NCBI RefSeq assembly: GCF_947255005.1 | Contig: NZ_CAMYFI010000007.1 | Span: 1-64,000 of the forward strand | From: an uncultured Tessaracoccus sp. | GTDB lineage: Bacteria; Actinomycetota; Actinomycetes; Propionibacteriales; Propionibacteriaceae | Direction of reading: 5' to 3' | Length of the DNA: 64,000 bases | Part shown: positions 16,316 to 24,263 of the stretch, one piece after another | Layout of the letters: each line of letters opens with the position of its first letter | How positions within the stretch are numbered: position 1 is the first letter of the stretch | Position numbers and translations under genes: made by a program | The notes under the pieces: model-generated | Told to the model about the DNA's origin: nothing | Database searches by the model: none | What the model saw: the letters and a program-made list of their open reading frames with translations, nothing else

Positions 16316-18037
16316 ATGGCTTCCGATGCCACAGACATCTTTGCGACACGTCCTGCCGATTGGTGGCGCAGTGCGGTCGTCTATCAGATCTATCCGCGTT
16401 CGTTCCAGGATTCTAATAGCGATGGAATCGGTGATATCCCTGGAATTACGAGCCGCCTCGATTACCTGGATAGACTCGGCGTAGATGTTATCTGGTTGTC
16501 GCCTGTCTATCAGTCGCCGATGGTTGACAATGGTTACGATATTTCTGATTACCGCGATATCGATCCGACATTTGGCTCATTAGCCGACATGGACGAGCTC
16601 ATCGCGCAAGCACACGCCCGACATATCAAGATTGTTATGGATCTTGTTGTCAATCACACCTCGGACCGGCATCCTTGGTTCCGGGAGTCTCGTGATCCCC
16701 ACTCCCCGCGACGCGACTGGTACTTCTGGCGTCCGGCGAAGCCTGGGACTACCCCAGGGCTTCCGGGGTCCGAACCAGACGATTCTGGAGCTGCGTTCGA
16801 GAATCACGCTTGGCACTATGACGAACGAAGCGGCCAGTACTACTTCGCCATGTTCTCCGCAGGTCAGCCGGATTTGAACTGGGAGAATCCAGACGTTCGC
16901 GCAGCCGTGCACGACATCATGCGTTTTTGGATCGATCGAGGTGTTGATGGGTTCCGTATGGACGTCATCAACTTGATTTCAAAGCCGGCAGGGCTTACCC
17001 GAGGTGGCCCAGTTGAGCCAGGAGCAGGCAGTTGGCGTCAGGTCGCAAACGGACCACGACTCGATGAGTTCCTCGCTGAAATGAATGAGGCAGTAGGGCT
17101 TTCGCGCCTACACCTGTTGACCGTCGGGGAAATGCCCGATTCCACCATTGACGTGGCTAGGAACGTCACTGACCCCGCACGACATGAACTGAACATGGTG
17201 TTTACGTTCGAGCACATGGGCTTGGATCAGGTAGGAAGTGACAAGTGGGACTTGGCACCTTTACATTTGCCAGACCTGAAGCGCAACCTTGCTGATTGGC
17301 AGGACGGCCTAGCTGACGTCGGCTGGAATTCCTTGTACTTCAATAACCACGACCAACCCCGCGTGGTATCCCGCTTTGGGGACGACGGTGAGGAGTACCG
17401 CGTAGCTTCCGCCAAGACCCTGGCCACGGTGTTGCACCTGCACAAGGGAACGCCGTATATCTATCAAGGCGAGGAACTGGGGATGACGAATTTCCCGTTC
17501 AAGGAAATTGGTGACTACGTCGACGTCGAGTCGCTGCACGAGTACGAATATCGCACTGCGCAAGGCGTACCTAGGGAAGACATCATGCGTTCGCTCGCTA
17601 GTATGGGTCGAGACAACGCTCGCACCCCCATGCAGTGGGACGGCTCACCTCACGCAGGATTCACCACTCATGAGCCGTGGCTAGCCGTGAACCCCAATCA
17701 TGTCGAGATCAACGCAGCTGCCCAATGTGAGGATCCTGCATCGGTATTCAGCCATTACCAGGCATTGATCCAGCTGAGGCACACCAACAGGACCGTGCAA
17801 CTGGGAACATTCCGGCTGCTGCTCGCCGAACATCCGCAACTATGGGCGTTTACCCGCGAGTTGGATGGAGAGCGGATTCTCGTTATCGCAAACTGCTCCT
17901 CAACAGCGCTGACGCTTCCTGCCGCAGAGTTGCCAAACCTGGAAGGATCTGACCTGCTCATCGGCACTCACCCGAACACCACGTCGCAGGATCTCCAGCC
18001 TTGGGAGTCGCGCGTCGTACGGCTCTCTTCGCAGTGA
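16316..18037 (+). CDS. GH13 alpha-glucosidase, oligo-1,6-glucosidase type
   Basis: Intracellular exo-acting alpha-glucosidase, 573 residues. It starts near WWRSAVVYQIYPRSFQDSN, with GIGDIPGITSRLDYLDRLGVD, region I DLVVNHTSDRHPWF, nucleophile Asp216 (GFRMDVINLIS), acid/base Glu272 (TVGEMPD) and NNHDQPRVVSRFGDD. Val217 directly after the nucleophile is the residue associated in this family with alpha-1,6 (isomaltose-like) specificity, versus Ala or Thr in maltases; that is inference from family knowledge. ATG 16316 has GAAAGG upstream. It likely hydrolyses the sugar imported by the adjacent transporter. It is not a trehalose synthase by sequence feel. Confidence 0.9.
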   Translation: MASDATDIFATRPADWWRSAVVYQIYPRSFQDSNSDGIGDIPGITSRLDYLDRLGVDVIWLSPVYQSPMVDNGYDISDYRDIDPTFGSLADMDELIAQAHARHIKIVMDLVVNHTSDRHPWFRESRDPHSPRRDWYFWRPAKPGTTPGLPGSEPDDSGAAFENHAWHYDERSGQYYFAMFSAGQPDLNWENPDVRAAVHDIMRFWIDRGVDGFRMDVINLISKPAGLTRGGPVEPGAGSWRQVANGPRLDEFLAEMNEAVGLSRLHLLTVGEMPDSTIDVARNVTDPARHELNMVFTFEHMGLDQVGSDKWDLAPLHLPDLKRNLADWQDGLADVGWNSLYFNNHDQPRVVSRFGDDGEEYRVASAKTLATVLHLHKGTPYIYQGEELGMTNFPFKEIGDYVDVESLHEYEYRTAQGVPREDIMRSLASMGRDNARTPMQWDGSPHAGFTTHEPWLAVNPNHVEINAAAQCEDPASVFSHYQALIQLRHTNRTVQLGTFRLLLAEHPQLWAFTRELDGERILVIANCSSTALTLPAAELPNLEGSDLLIGTHPNTTSQDLQPWESRVVRLSSQ

Positions 18038-18112
18038 CACGTCGCCGCGCATCCGAAGCGGAGGCGCCGTTCGCGTCGCTGCCCCTCAGCCACCCGCATC
18101 GGCGCACCCCGA

Positions 18113-18231
18113 GCACACGTGACCTGTGCGGCTCTGTCCCGGAACATGTGTCACCTGCCTAGCTGCGACGAGGCGCCGTCGGGAAGCAAGTGACACATGA
18201 TCCGCTCTGTTGCCGCACAGGTTGCAGGTGC
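18113..18231. repeat. large imperfect inverted repeat (46-nt arms) in the glucosidase-glgB spacer
   Basis: The 329-bp gap between the glucosidase and glgB holds two related arms, 18113-18158 and 18186-18231, facing each other around a 27-nt loop. Shared blocks on comparing one arm with the inverse of the other include ACCTGTGCGGC and CATGTGTCAC. It contains no credible gene. The structure resembles an intergenic palindromic repeat and marks the right edge of the sugar cassette; it may also terminate the cassette transcript. Confidence 0.7.
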
Positions 18232-18366
18232 TTGACGGAACCGCGACACGTGCCCGACGAGGTTCGCGCCGGGTAGGCGGGCGGCGGGCACACTCAATGG
18301 GTCACCGCACGCGCGAGACTGGATGACGGTACATTGGGGCCAGACACCGATCTTCGAGGAGAAGAC

Positions 18367-20262
18367 ATGGCACACGACAAGTTCGGCGGACTGACAGGTT
18401 GGGACTTCGAGGGGTTCCACAATGGCGGCGACACGGAGATCTGGAAGCGCCTCGGGTCGAAGGTTGTGACCGTCGACGACGATGAACGCGGGCCAATCAC
18501 TGGCGTACGGTTCGCTGTGTGGGCGCCCAATGCGCGTCGGGTACTCGTCACCGGCCCCTTCAACTACTGGGAGGGCGACGACATGGAGCTCATCCCCGGC
18601 TCAGGCGTGTGGGGTCTGTTTATCGAGGGGCTCGGCGAGGAAACCCTGTACAAGTACAAGATCGAAGATCAATACGGCAACTGGCACGAGAAGGCCGACC
18701 CCGTCGCGAAGTTCTCTGAGCAGGCGCCCGCCAACGCGTCGATCGTCTACGAATCGAAGTACGTCTGGTCCGACGACGAATGGATGGCCAAGCGCCGCGA
18801 GGCCAAGCCGCACGCCGAACCGATGAGCATCTACGAGGTGCACCTGGGCGGGTGGCGTCGCGGCAAGTCGTACCTCCAGCTCGCCGAAGAGCTCGTCGAA
18901 TACGTGAAGTGGCAGGGTTACACCCACGTCGAGTTCATGCCGCTGGCTGAGCATCCCTACGCGCCCAGCTGGGGCTACCAGATCACCGGCTACTTCTCCC
19001 CCACGTCGCGCTTCGGTAAACCCGACGATCTGCGCTACCTCATCGACCGTCTCCACCAGGCGGGCATCGGCGTGATCATGGACTGGGTGCCCGGCCATTT
19101 CCCCAAGGATGCCTTCGGGCTGGGCCGCTTCGACGGCACCGCCCTCTACGAGCACGCCGACCCGCGCCAGGGCGAGCACACAGACTGGGGCACCTATATT
19201 TTCAACTACGGCCGCAACGAGGTGAAGAGCTTCCTCGTTTCCAACGCGCTCTACTGGGCCCAGGAGTTCCACATCGACGGGCTCCGCGTCGACGCGGTTG
19301 CTTCCATGCTGTACCTCGATTACTCCCGCAACGAAGGCGAGTGGGTGCCCAACCAGTACGGCGGCCGGGAGAACCTCGAAGCCATCGACTTCCTCCGCTA
19401 CGTCAACAGACACCTCTACGAGCGCGAGCCCGGCATCTGCATGATCGCAGAAGAGTCGACGAGCTTCCCCGGCGTCACGAAGCCCGTCGATGCAGGCGGC
19501 CTGGGGTTCGGGCTCAAGTGGAACATGGGCTGGATGAACGACACTCTGCGTTACCTGGAACTCGACCCGGTGTATCGCCAATACGAGCACAACCTGTTGA
19601 CCTTCGCGATGGTCTACGCATACTCGGAGAACTACGTGCTACCGATCAGCCACGACGAGGTCGTGCACGGCAAGGGCTCCATGATCAACAAGGTGCCCCA
19701 AGACGACTGGCGCAAGTTCGCGACGCTGCGTGCCTACTACTCGTTCATGTGGAGCTTCCCCGGCAAGCAACTCATCTTCATGGGCTGCGAGTTCGGTCAG
19801 CGCCCGGAATTCAACGAAGCCGTGAGCCTCGAATGGTGGGTATCCGACATGTGGGGCCACGGCGGCCTCCAGCGCCTGTTCCGCGACCTCAACACCATCT
19901 ACCGCGAACACAGCGCCTTGTGGGAGCTCGATAACGATCCCGCCGGGTTCACCTGGATCAATGCTGACGACAACAACCACAACACGCTCAGCTGGGTACG
20001 CCACGATGTGGAGGGCAACCACGTCGCGTGCATCACCAACTTCTCACCAGAGCCGCTTGTCGACTACGAAATCGGTCTGCCCGCAGGCGGCGATTGGAAG
20101 GAGATCCTCAACACCGACTCCCCCGTCTACGACGGTTCGGGCCAGTTCGGAAACCTCGGTGAAGTGCACGCTAAGGACGAACCGTGGAGCCACTTCCCGG
20201 CACGCGCAAACGTCACGATCCCACCGCTCGGCTCCATTTGGCTTGAGCGCAGCGCGCGCTGA
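18367..20262 (+). CDS. glgB: 1,4-alpha-glucan branching enzyme GlgB
   Basis: Introduces alpha-1,6 branches into alpha-glucan, acting after GlgE. 631 residues, about 100 shorter than typical GlgB: only one CBM48 module (about 45-125) precedes the barrel, so the extra N1 module is missing. Catalytic features are nucleophile Asp309 (LRVDAVASMLYLD), Glu362 (CMIAEESTSFPGV) and PISHDEVVHGKGSM. ATG 18367 follows GAGGAG. The stop shares bases with the start of the NUDIX gene (TGATG). In mycobacteria glgB abuts glgE; here the sugar cassette lies between them. Confidence 0.95.
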   Translation: MAHDKFGGLTGWDFEGFHNGGDTEIWKRLGSKVVTVDDDERGPITGVRFAVWAPNARRVLVTGPFNYWEGDDMELIPGSGVWGLFIEGLGEETLYKYKIEDQYGNWHEKADPVAKFSEQAPANASIVYESKYVWSDDEWMAKRREAKPHAEPMSIYEVHLGGWRRGKSYLQLAEELVEYVKWQGYTHVEFMPLAEHPYAPSWGYQITGYFSPTSRFGKPDDLRYLIDRLHQAGIGVIMDWVPGHFPKDAFGLGRFDGTALYEHADPRQGEHTDWGTYIFNYGRNEVKSFLVSNALYWAQEFHIDGLRVDAVASMLYLDYSRNEGEWVPNQYGGRENLEAIDFLRYVNRHLYEREPGICMIAEESTSFPGVTKPVDAGGLGFGLKWNMGWMNDTLRYLELDPVYRQYEHNLLTFAMVYAYSENYVLPISHDEVVHGKGSMINKVPQDDWRKFATLRAYYSFMWSFPGKQLIFMGCEFGQRPEFNEAVSLEWWVSDMWGHGGLQRLFRDLNTIYREHSALWELDNDPAGFTWINADDNNHNTLSWVRHDVEGNHVACITNFSPEPLVDYEIGLPAGGDWKEILNTDSPVYDGSGQFGNLGEVHAKDEPWSHFPARANVTIPPLGSIWLERSAR

Positions 20263-21035
20263 TGTCGTCGGAGTTTCGCGTCTCCGTCTCGCTCTCAGGC
20301 GACGGAACCGGCAAGCTATCGTGGTGTGAGCAAGTTGTCGACGTGGAGGTGCTCGAAAAGGGCATCAGCCTCGCCGCCGACGACGCCATCCTCGGCCACG
20401 ACCTGCGTCGGCTCACCGTCGAGATCCCGGCCACCGACATCCCCGCCAAAGTGGCACTCCACCAGGCCGGGTTTCGTCGGGAAGGCCGGCTCCGCGAAGC
20501 CGTGCGCGTCCCCGACGGAGGCTTCGTCGACGTACTCGTCTACGCCCGGCTCGCCACCGACGTGGTGTACGGCCCGGTTGGTTTCTCGTCAGTGATGAAC
20601 TCGGCGTTGCCCACGAAGCGCGTGATCGGGCATGCGCTGTGCACGAATCCCGACGGCGAGGTGCTCCTGCTGGAGACCAACTACAAATCCGACTGGGAGC
20701 TACCCGGCGGCGTGATCGAGCCGGGCGAATCACCAAGGCTCGGTGCCGAACGAGAGATCCTGGAAGAGCTTGGCATCGTCGTGGAGCTCGGACAGCCCGC
20801 ACTGGTGGACTGGATGCCGCCGTACCTGGGCTGGTCGGACGCCATCGAGTTCCTCTGGCGCGTCCCGCCCTTCGACGCTGAGGTTGCTCGCCAGCTGCAA
20901 CCATCCGATGCGGAACTGAAGGCGCTGCACTGGGTGCATCCCGACGAGGTGCCCCAGCACGTCACTGAACTATCCGCAAGGCGCATCGCGAAACTGCTCG
21001 CCGGGGAAACTGGGTACACCGAAGCCGGGCACTAG
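20262..21035 (+). CDS. NUDIX hydrolase with GNAT-like N-terminal segment
   Basis: 257 residues. The C-terminal half is a NUDIX domain with a perfect box at about 150-172 (GVIEPGESPRLGAEREILEE, then LGI), expected to hydrolyse a nucleoside diphosphate-linked substrate. The N-terminal 100 residues contain a stretch like the C-terminal part of GNAT acetyltransferases (ALHQAGFRREGRLREAV), without the acetyl-CoA loop, so it may be a remnant or a binding domain. Coupled to glgB by TGATG. The substrate is unknown; a nucleotide sugar is an attractive guess from context only. Confidence 0.83.
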   Translation: MSSEFRVSVSLSGDGTGKLSWCEQVVDVEVLEKGISLAADDAILGHDLRRLTVEIPATDIPAKVALHQAGFRREGRLREAVRVPDGGFVDVLVYARLATDVVYGPVGFSSVMNSALPTKRVIGHALCTNPDGEVLLLETNYKSDWELPGGVIEPGESPRLGAEREILEELGIVVELGQPALVDWMPPYLGWSDAIEFLWRVPPFDAEVARQLQPSDAELKALHWVHPDEVPQHVTELSARRIAKLLAGETGYTEAGH

Positions 21036-21074
21036 GAGCCGACCAGGCTCAACAGGCCGTTAGCTGTTGCAGGT

Positions 21075-21971
21075 TCAAAACAGCACGGTCGCGAGCCGCC
21101 GCCTTGCCTTCAGCACGACGGGATCCGTTCTGCCAATCACTTCGAACAGCTCCAGCACGCGCACGCGCACCGTCTCCTTATCTTCTGGTGACGCCGTCGC
21201 CGCGAAGCCGAGGAGCCGTTCTAGCGCCTGCTCGTTGGCTCCCTGGATCACCTCGAGGTCGGCCGCCTCGAGTTGTGCGGCCAAATCGTCGCTCTTTCCG
21301 GCGTTTGCCACCACCTGCGCTGGGTCAAAGTGCGTCGAGCGTTCGAGGAGGCTCGCCTGAGCTCGCCCGGCGATCACTTCAACATCGTTGGGGGTATCTT
21401 GCAGCAGCTTGTCGAACTCCTCGACGGCCTTCGCGTAGTCCCCAGCCTCGAGTGCCGCATCCGCAGCCGCAAACTTAGGGTTCGCGGGCTGCTCGTCGCC
21501 GGCGCTCGAAGCAGTCCCTCCCCCGACGGGTTCCGCCCGGCCGGTCATCCCGTTGGCGACGGCTGCCTGCGCCACCTGCGCCAACACGGCCTTGATCTCT
21601 TCTGCGCTCTTCGTGCCCTGGAACAACGGTGCCATCTGGCCCGCGATCAGCGCCACCACCGTCGGCACTGCCTGCACGCCGAGTGCCTGCGCGATGCGGG
21701 GTTGCTCATCGACGTTGACGCGCCCCAGCAGGAAGCGACCTGCCTCGGCATTCACGGCGTCGGCGAGTGCCTTCGAGACCGTCTCGCCGTTCGGGTCGCG
21801 AGGCGAGTAGAACTCGAGCACGACGGGGTGCTGTGCAGATTTAGCGGCCGCCTGCTCGAACTCGGCCTCAGTGATGGCCATGACGTAGTTGCCGCCAGCG
21901 GCTGCGCTAGGCGATTGCGACAAATGGGACAGATCGACGGCGCCGGGACGGTTGAATTGCTCGGAAGTCAT
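21075..21971 (-). CDS. CnoX/YbbN-like thioredoxin-fold TPR protein lacking cysteines
   Basis: 298 residues: N-terminal thioredoxin fold (about 35-140; VVLEFYSPRDPN, cis-Pro in VQAVPTVVALIAG) followed by TPR-like helices (AALEAGDYAKAVEEFDKLLQ). The usual CxxC is SPRD and I see no cysteine in the whole protein, so it cannot act as a redox enzyme. Chaperedoxin-like holding of unfolded proteins is the probable role. An orthologue lies near glgB and mce in mycobacteria (Rv1324 type). ATG 21971; divergent from pgm with a 54-bp shared spacer. Confidence 0.88.
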   Translation of the reverse strand: MTSEQFNRPGAVDLSHLSQSPSAAAGGNYVMAITEAEFEQAAAKSAQHPVVLEFYSPRDPNGETVSKALADAVNAEAGRFLLGRVNVDEQPRIAQALGVQAVPTVVALIAGQMAPLFQGTKSAEEIKAVLAQVAQAAVANGMTGRAEPVGGGTASSAGDEQPANPKFAAADAALEAGDYAKAVEEFDKLLQDTPNDVEVIAGRAQASLLERSTHFDPAQVVANAGKSDDLAAQLEAADLEVIQGANEQALERLLGFAATASPEDKETVRVRVLELFEVIGRTDPVVLKARRRLATVLF

Positions 21972-22025
21972 GCCTCTATATTCCTAGCCCACTCGCAGTT
22001 CTTCAAACAGCCATAGGATGGAGGC

Positions 22026-23642
22026 ATGGCACATGAACGCGCGGGCCAGTTGGCCCAGGAATCCGACCTCATCGACGTCGATGCGCTATTGAGCGCATAT
22101 TACGATCTCACCCCAGACCCCAACAATCCCGATCAGCAGGTGGTGTTCGGCACCTCCGGCCACCGCGGATCCAGCCTGGACACGAAGTTCAACGAGCTCC
22201 ACATCGCGGCCACGACGCAGGCCATCGTCGAGTATCGCGCATCACAGGACATCAATGGTCCGCTCTTCATCGGCAAGGACACCCATGGGCTCTCGCTGCC
22301 CGCGTGGAAAACCGCCATCGAAGTGCTCGCTGCCAACGACGTCCAGGTGCTCGCGGAGCGTGAGGACGAGTACACGCCCACACCGGCAGTCTCGCGCGCC
22401 ATCATTCGCTACAACCGTGAGCATGACGCGAAGGCAGACGGCATAGTTGTGACCCCCTCGCACAACCCGCCCCGCGACGGCGGATTCAAGTACAACCCTC
22501 CACACGGCGGCCCAGCAGACACCGACGCCACCTCAGTCATTGCGGCTCGCGCCAATGAACTCATGGCAGAGCCTTCGGGAATCAAGCGAGTGCCCTACGA
22601 ACAAGCGGAGGTGCAGCGCTACGACTACCGCACGCCCTACTGCGAGGAGCTGGCGCTGGCGATTGATTTCGACGCGATCAAGGCCGCTGGCCTGCGCCAC
22701 GGGGCTGACCCAATGGGTGGCGCGTCGGTGCAGTACTGGCAATTCCTGGCAGAGCAGGGCTTGCCCATCGAGGTAGTGAACCCAACAGTCGACCCGACGT
22801 GGCGCTTCATGACGCTCGACACCGACGGCAAGATCCGCATGGACTGCTCCTCCCCCAATGCCATGGCCTCGCTCGTACAGCAGCGCGACAAGTTCTCCGT
22901 CGCCACCGGTAACGACGCTGACTCCGATCGTCACGGCATCGTAACCCCCGATGCCGGACTCATGAATCCCAACGCGTATCTCGCCGTGGCTATCCATTAT
23001 CTGTTCTCGCACCGTCCTGGCTGGAGCGCCGATGCTGGTATCGGCAAGACCTTGGTGAGCTCGTCGCTCATCGACAAAGTGGCGAGCAAGCTCGGGCGTA
23101 AGCTCGTCGAGGTTCCCGTCGGCTTCAAGTGGTTCGTTCCTGGCCTGATGTCGGGCGCGATCGGCTTCGGTGGCGAAGAGTCAGCTGGTGCGTCGTTCCT
23201 GGACAAGCAAGGCAAGACATGGACGACCGATAAGGATGGCATCCTCTTGAGCTTGCTGGCCTCCGAAATTATCGCGGTGACGGGGCAGACTCCCAGCGAG
23301 CATTACGCGCTATTGGAGAGCGAATTCGGCAAGTCGTACTATGCGCGCGTCGACGCGGAAGCGAACCGCGAGCAGAAGGCGCGCCTGGCGAAGTTGAGTC
23401 GCGAGGACGTGACCGTTGGTGAGCTCGCCGGTGAGCCCATCACCGCCGTGTTGTCGCACGCTCCCGGCAACGACGCGGCGATCGGCGGCATCAAGGTCAC
23501 CACCGAGCATGCGTGGTTCGCTGCACGCCCGTCGGGCACGGAAGACAAGTACAAGATTTACGCGGAATCACTCAAGGATGAGGCTCACCTCGCCGACGTG
23601 CAGGCAGCCGCGAAGGAAATCGTCGACGGCGCCCTTGCCTGA
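22026..23642 (+). CDS. pgm: phosphoglucomutase (alpha-D-glucose phosphate-specific)
   Basis: Interconverts glucose 1- and 6-phosphate, feeding the glycogen pathway genes next door. 538 residues. The phosphoserine loop has Ser145 (VVTPSHNPPRDGG), the metal loop is GNDADSDRHGIV, the sugar-specificity loop is GFGGEESAGASF, and the C-terminal phosphate loop is ARPSGTEDKYKIY. ATG 22026 is the only sensible start because an in-frame stop lies 12 nt upstream. The GGAGG is only 1 nt from the ATG, an unusually close spacing. Confidence 0.96.
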   Translation: MAHERAGQLAQESDLIDVDALLSAYYDLTPDPNNPDQQVVFGTSGHRGSSLDTKFNELHIAATTQAIVEYRASQDINGPLFIGKDTHGLSLPAWKTAIEVLAANDVQVLAEREDEYTPTPAVSRAIIRYNREHDAKADGIVVTPSHNPPRDGGFKYNPPHGGPADTDATSVIAARANELMAEPSGIKRVPYEQAEVQRYDYRTPYCEELALAIDFDAIKAAGLRHGADPMGGASVQYWQFLAEQGLPIEVVNPTVDPTWRFMTLDTDGKIRMDCSSPNAMASLVQQRDKFSVATGNDADSDRHGIVTPDAGLMNPNAYLAVAIHYLFSHRPGWSADAGIGKTLVSSSLIDKVASKLGRKLVEVPVGFKWFVPGLMSGAIGFGGEESAGASFLDKQGKTWTTDKDGILLSLLASEIIAVTGQTPSEHYALLESEFGKSYYARVDAEANREQKARLAKLSREDVTVGELAGEPITAVLSHAPGNDAAIGGIKVTTEHAWFAARPSGTEDKYKIYAESLKDEAHLADVQAAAKEIVDGALA

Positions 23643-23713
23643 TGCACCACGCGGCCTGCAGCACTATCCGACCCCGACCGCAATCAATTACCTCTATGTG
23701 GAAAGCTGGAGCT

Positions 23714-24148
23714 ATGGAGAATCAAGATCTGTTTATCTGCATCGATCACGTTGGCATCGCCGTCCCCGACCTGGACGAGGCCATCAAGTACCACGCCGAG
23801 AAGTTCGGCTGGCGTGAACTCCACCGTGAAGTGAACGAGGAACAAGGCGTCGCTGAGGCCATGATCGGCACCGGCACGCAGGGCGAAGAGAACGCCAAGA
23901 TTCAGCTGCTCGCACCGCTGAACGAGGAATCCACCATCGCGAAGTTCCTCGATAAGAAGGGCCCGGGCTTGCAGCAACTCGCCTACCGGGTGGCCGACAT
24001 CGACCACGTCATGGAGGTGCTGAAGGAACGCGGCGTGCGTCTGCTCTACCCTGAGCCGAAGCGCGGCACCGCGGATTCCCGCATCAACTTCGTGCACCCG
24101 AAGGATGCCGGCGGCGTGCTCCTCGAGCTCGTGGAGTTGAAGAAGTAA
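23714..24148 (+). CDS. mce: methylmalonyl-CoA epimerase
   Basis: Interconverts (2R)- and (2S)-methylmalonyl-CoA in propionate metabolism. 144 residues, VOC superfamily, with metal-ligand regions IDHVGIAVPDL (His), AKIQLLAPL (Gln), and the C-terminal VLLELVELKK (Glu). ATG 23714 matches homologue length, with GGAG close upstream; an in-frame ATG at 23696 is possible but lacks a site. An epimerase in the same neighbourhood (nucS, CnoX) is conserved in mycobacteria. Together with the adenosyltransferase at 29202 it points to a B12-dependent methylmalonyl-CoA mutase elsewhere. Confidence 0.95.
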   Translation: MENQDLFICIDHVGIAVPDLDEAIKYHAEKFGWRELHREVNEEQGVAEAMIGTGTQGEENAKIQLLAPLNEESTIAKFLDKKGPGLQQLAYRVADIDHVMEVLKERGVRLLYPEPKRGTADSRINFVHPKDAGGVLLELVELKK

Positions 24149-24168
24149 GTTTACTGAACATCGATTCC

Positions 24169-24202
24169 AGAGGGTGGACATCTACAAGGGTCCACCCTCT
24201 GT
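24169..24202 (+). terminator. Rho-independent-type terminator after mce
   Basis: A perfect 12-bp stem CAGAGGGTGGAC (24169-24180) pairs with 24191-24202 around a 10-nt loop, 20 nt past the mce stop. It is followed by TTCTTG rather than a long T run, which is usual in high-GC actinobacteria. Confidence 0.8.
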
Positions 24203-24263
24203 TCTTGCATCGGGGTAGATATAAGCTGTCCTTGCAGCCCACACGATGCCTAAGGAGACTCAC

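Noticed and set aside
16316..18037. Trehalose synthase (TreS)
   Set aside because: Motifs and Val after the nucleophile match oligo-1,6-glucosidases; TreS-specific sequence features were not recognised.
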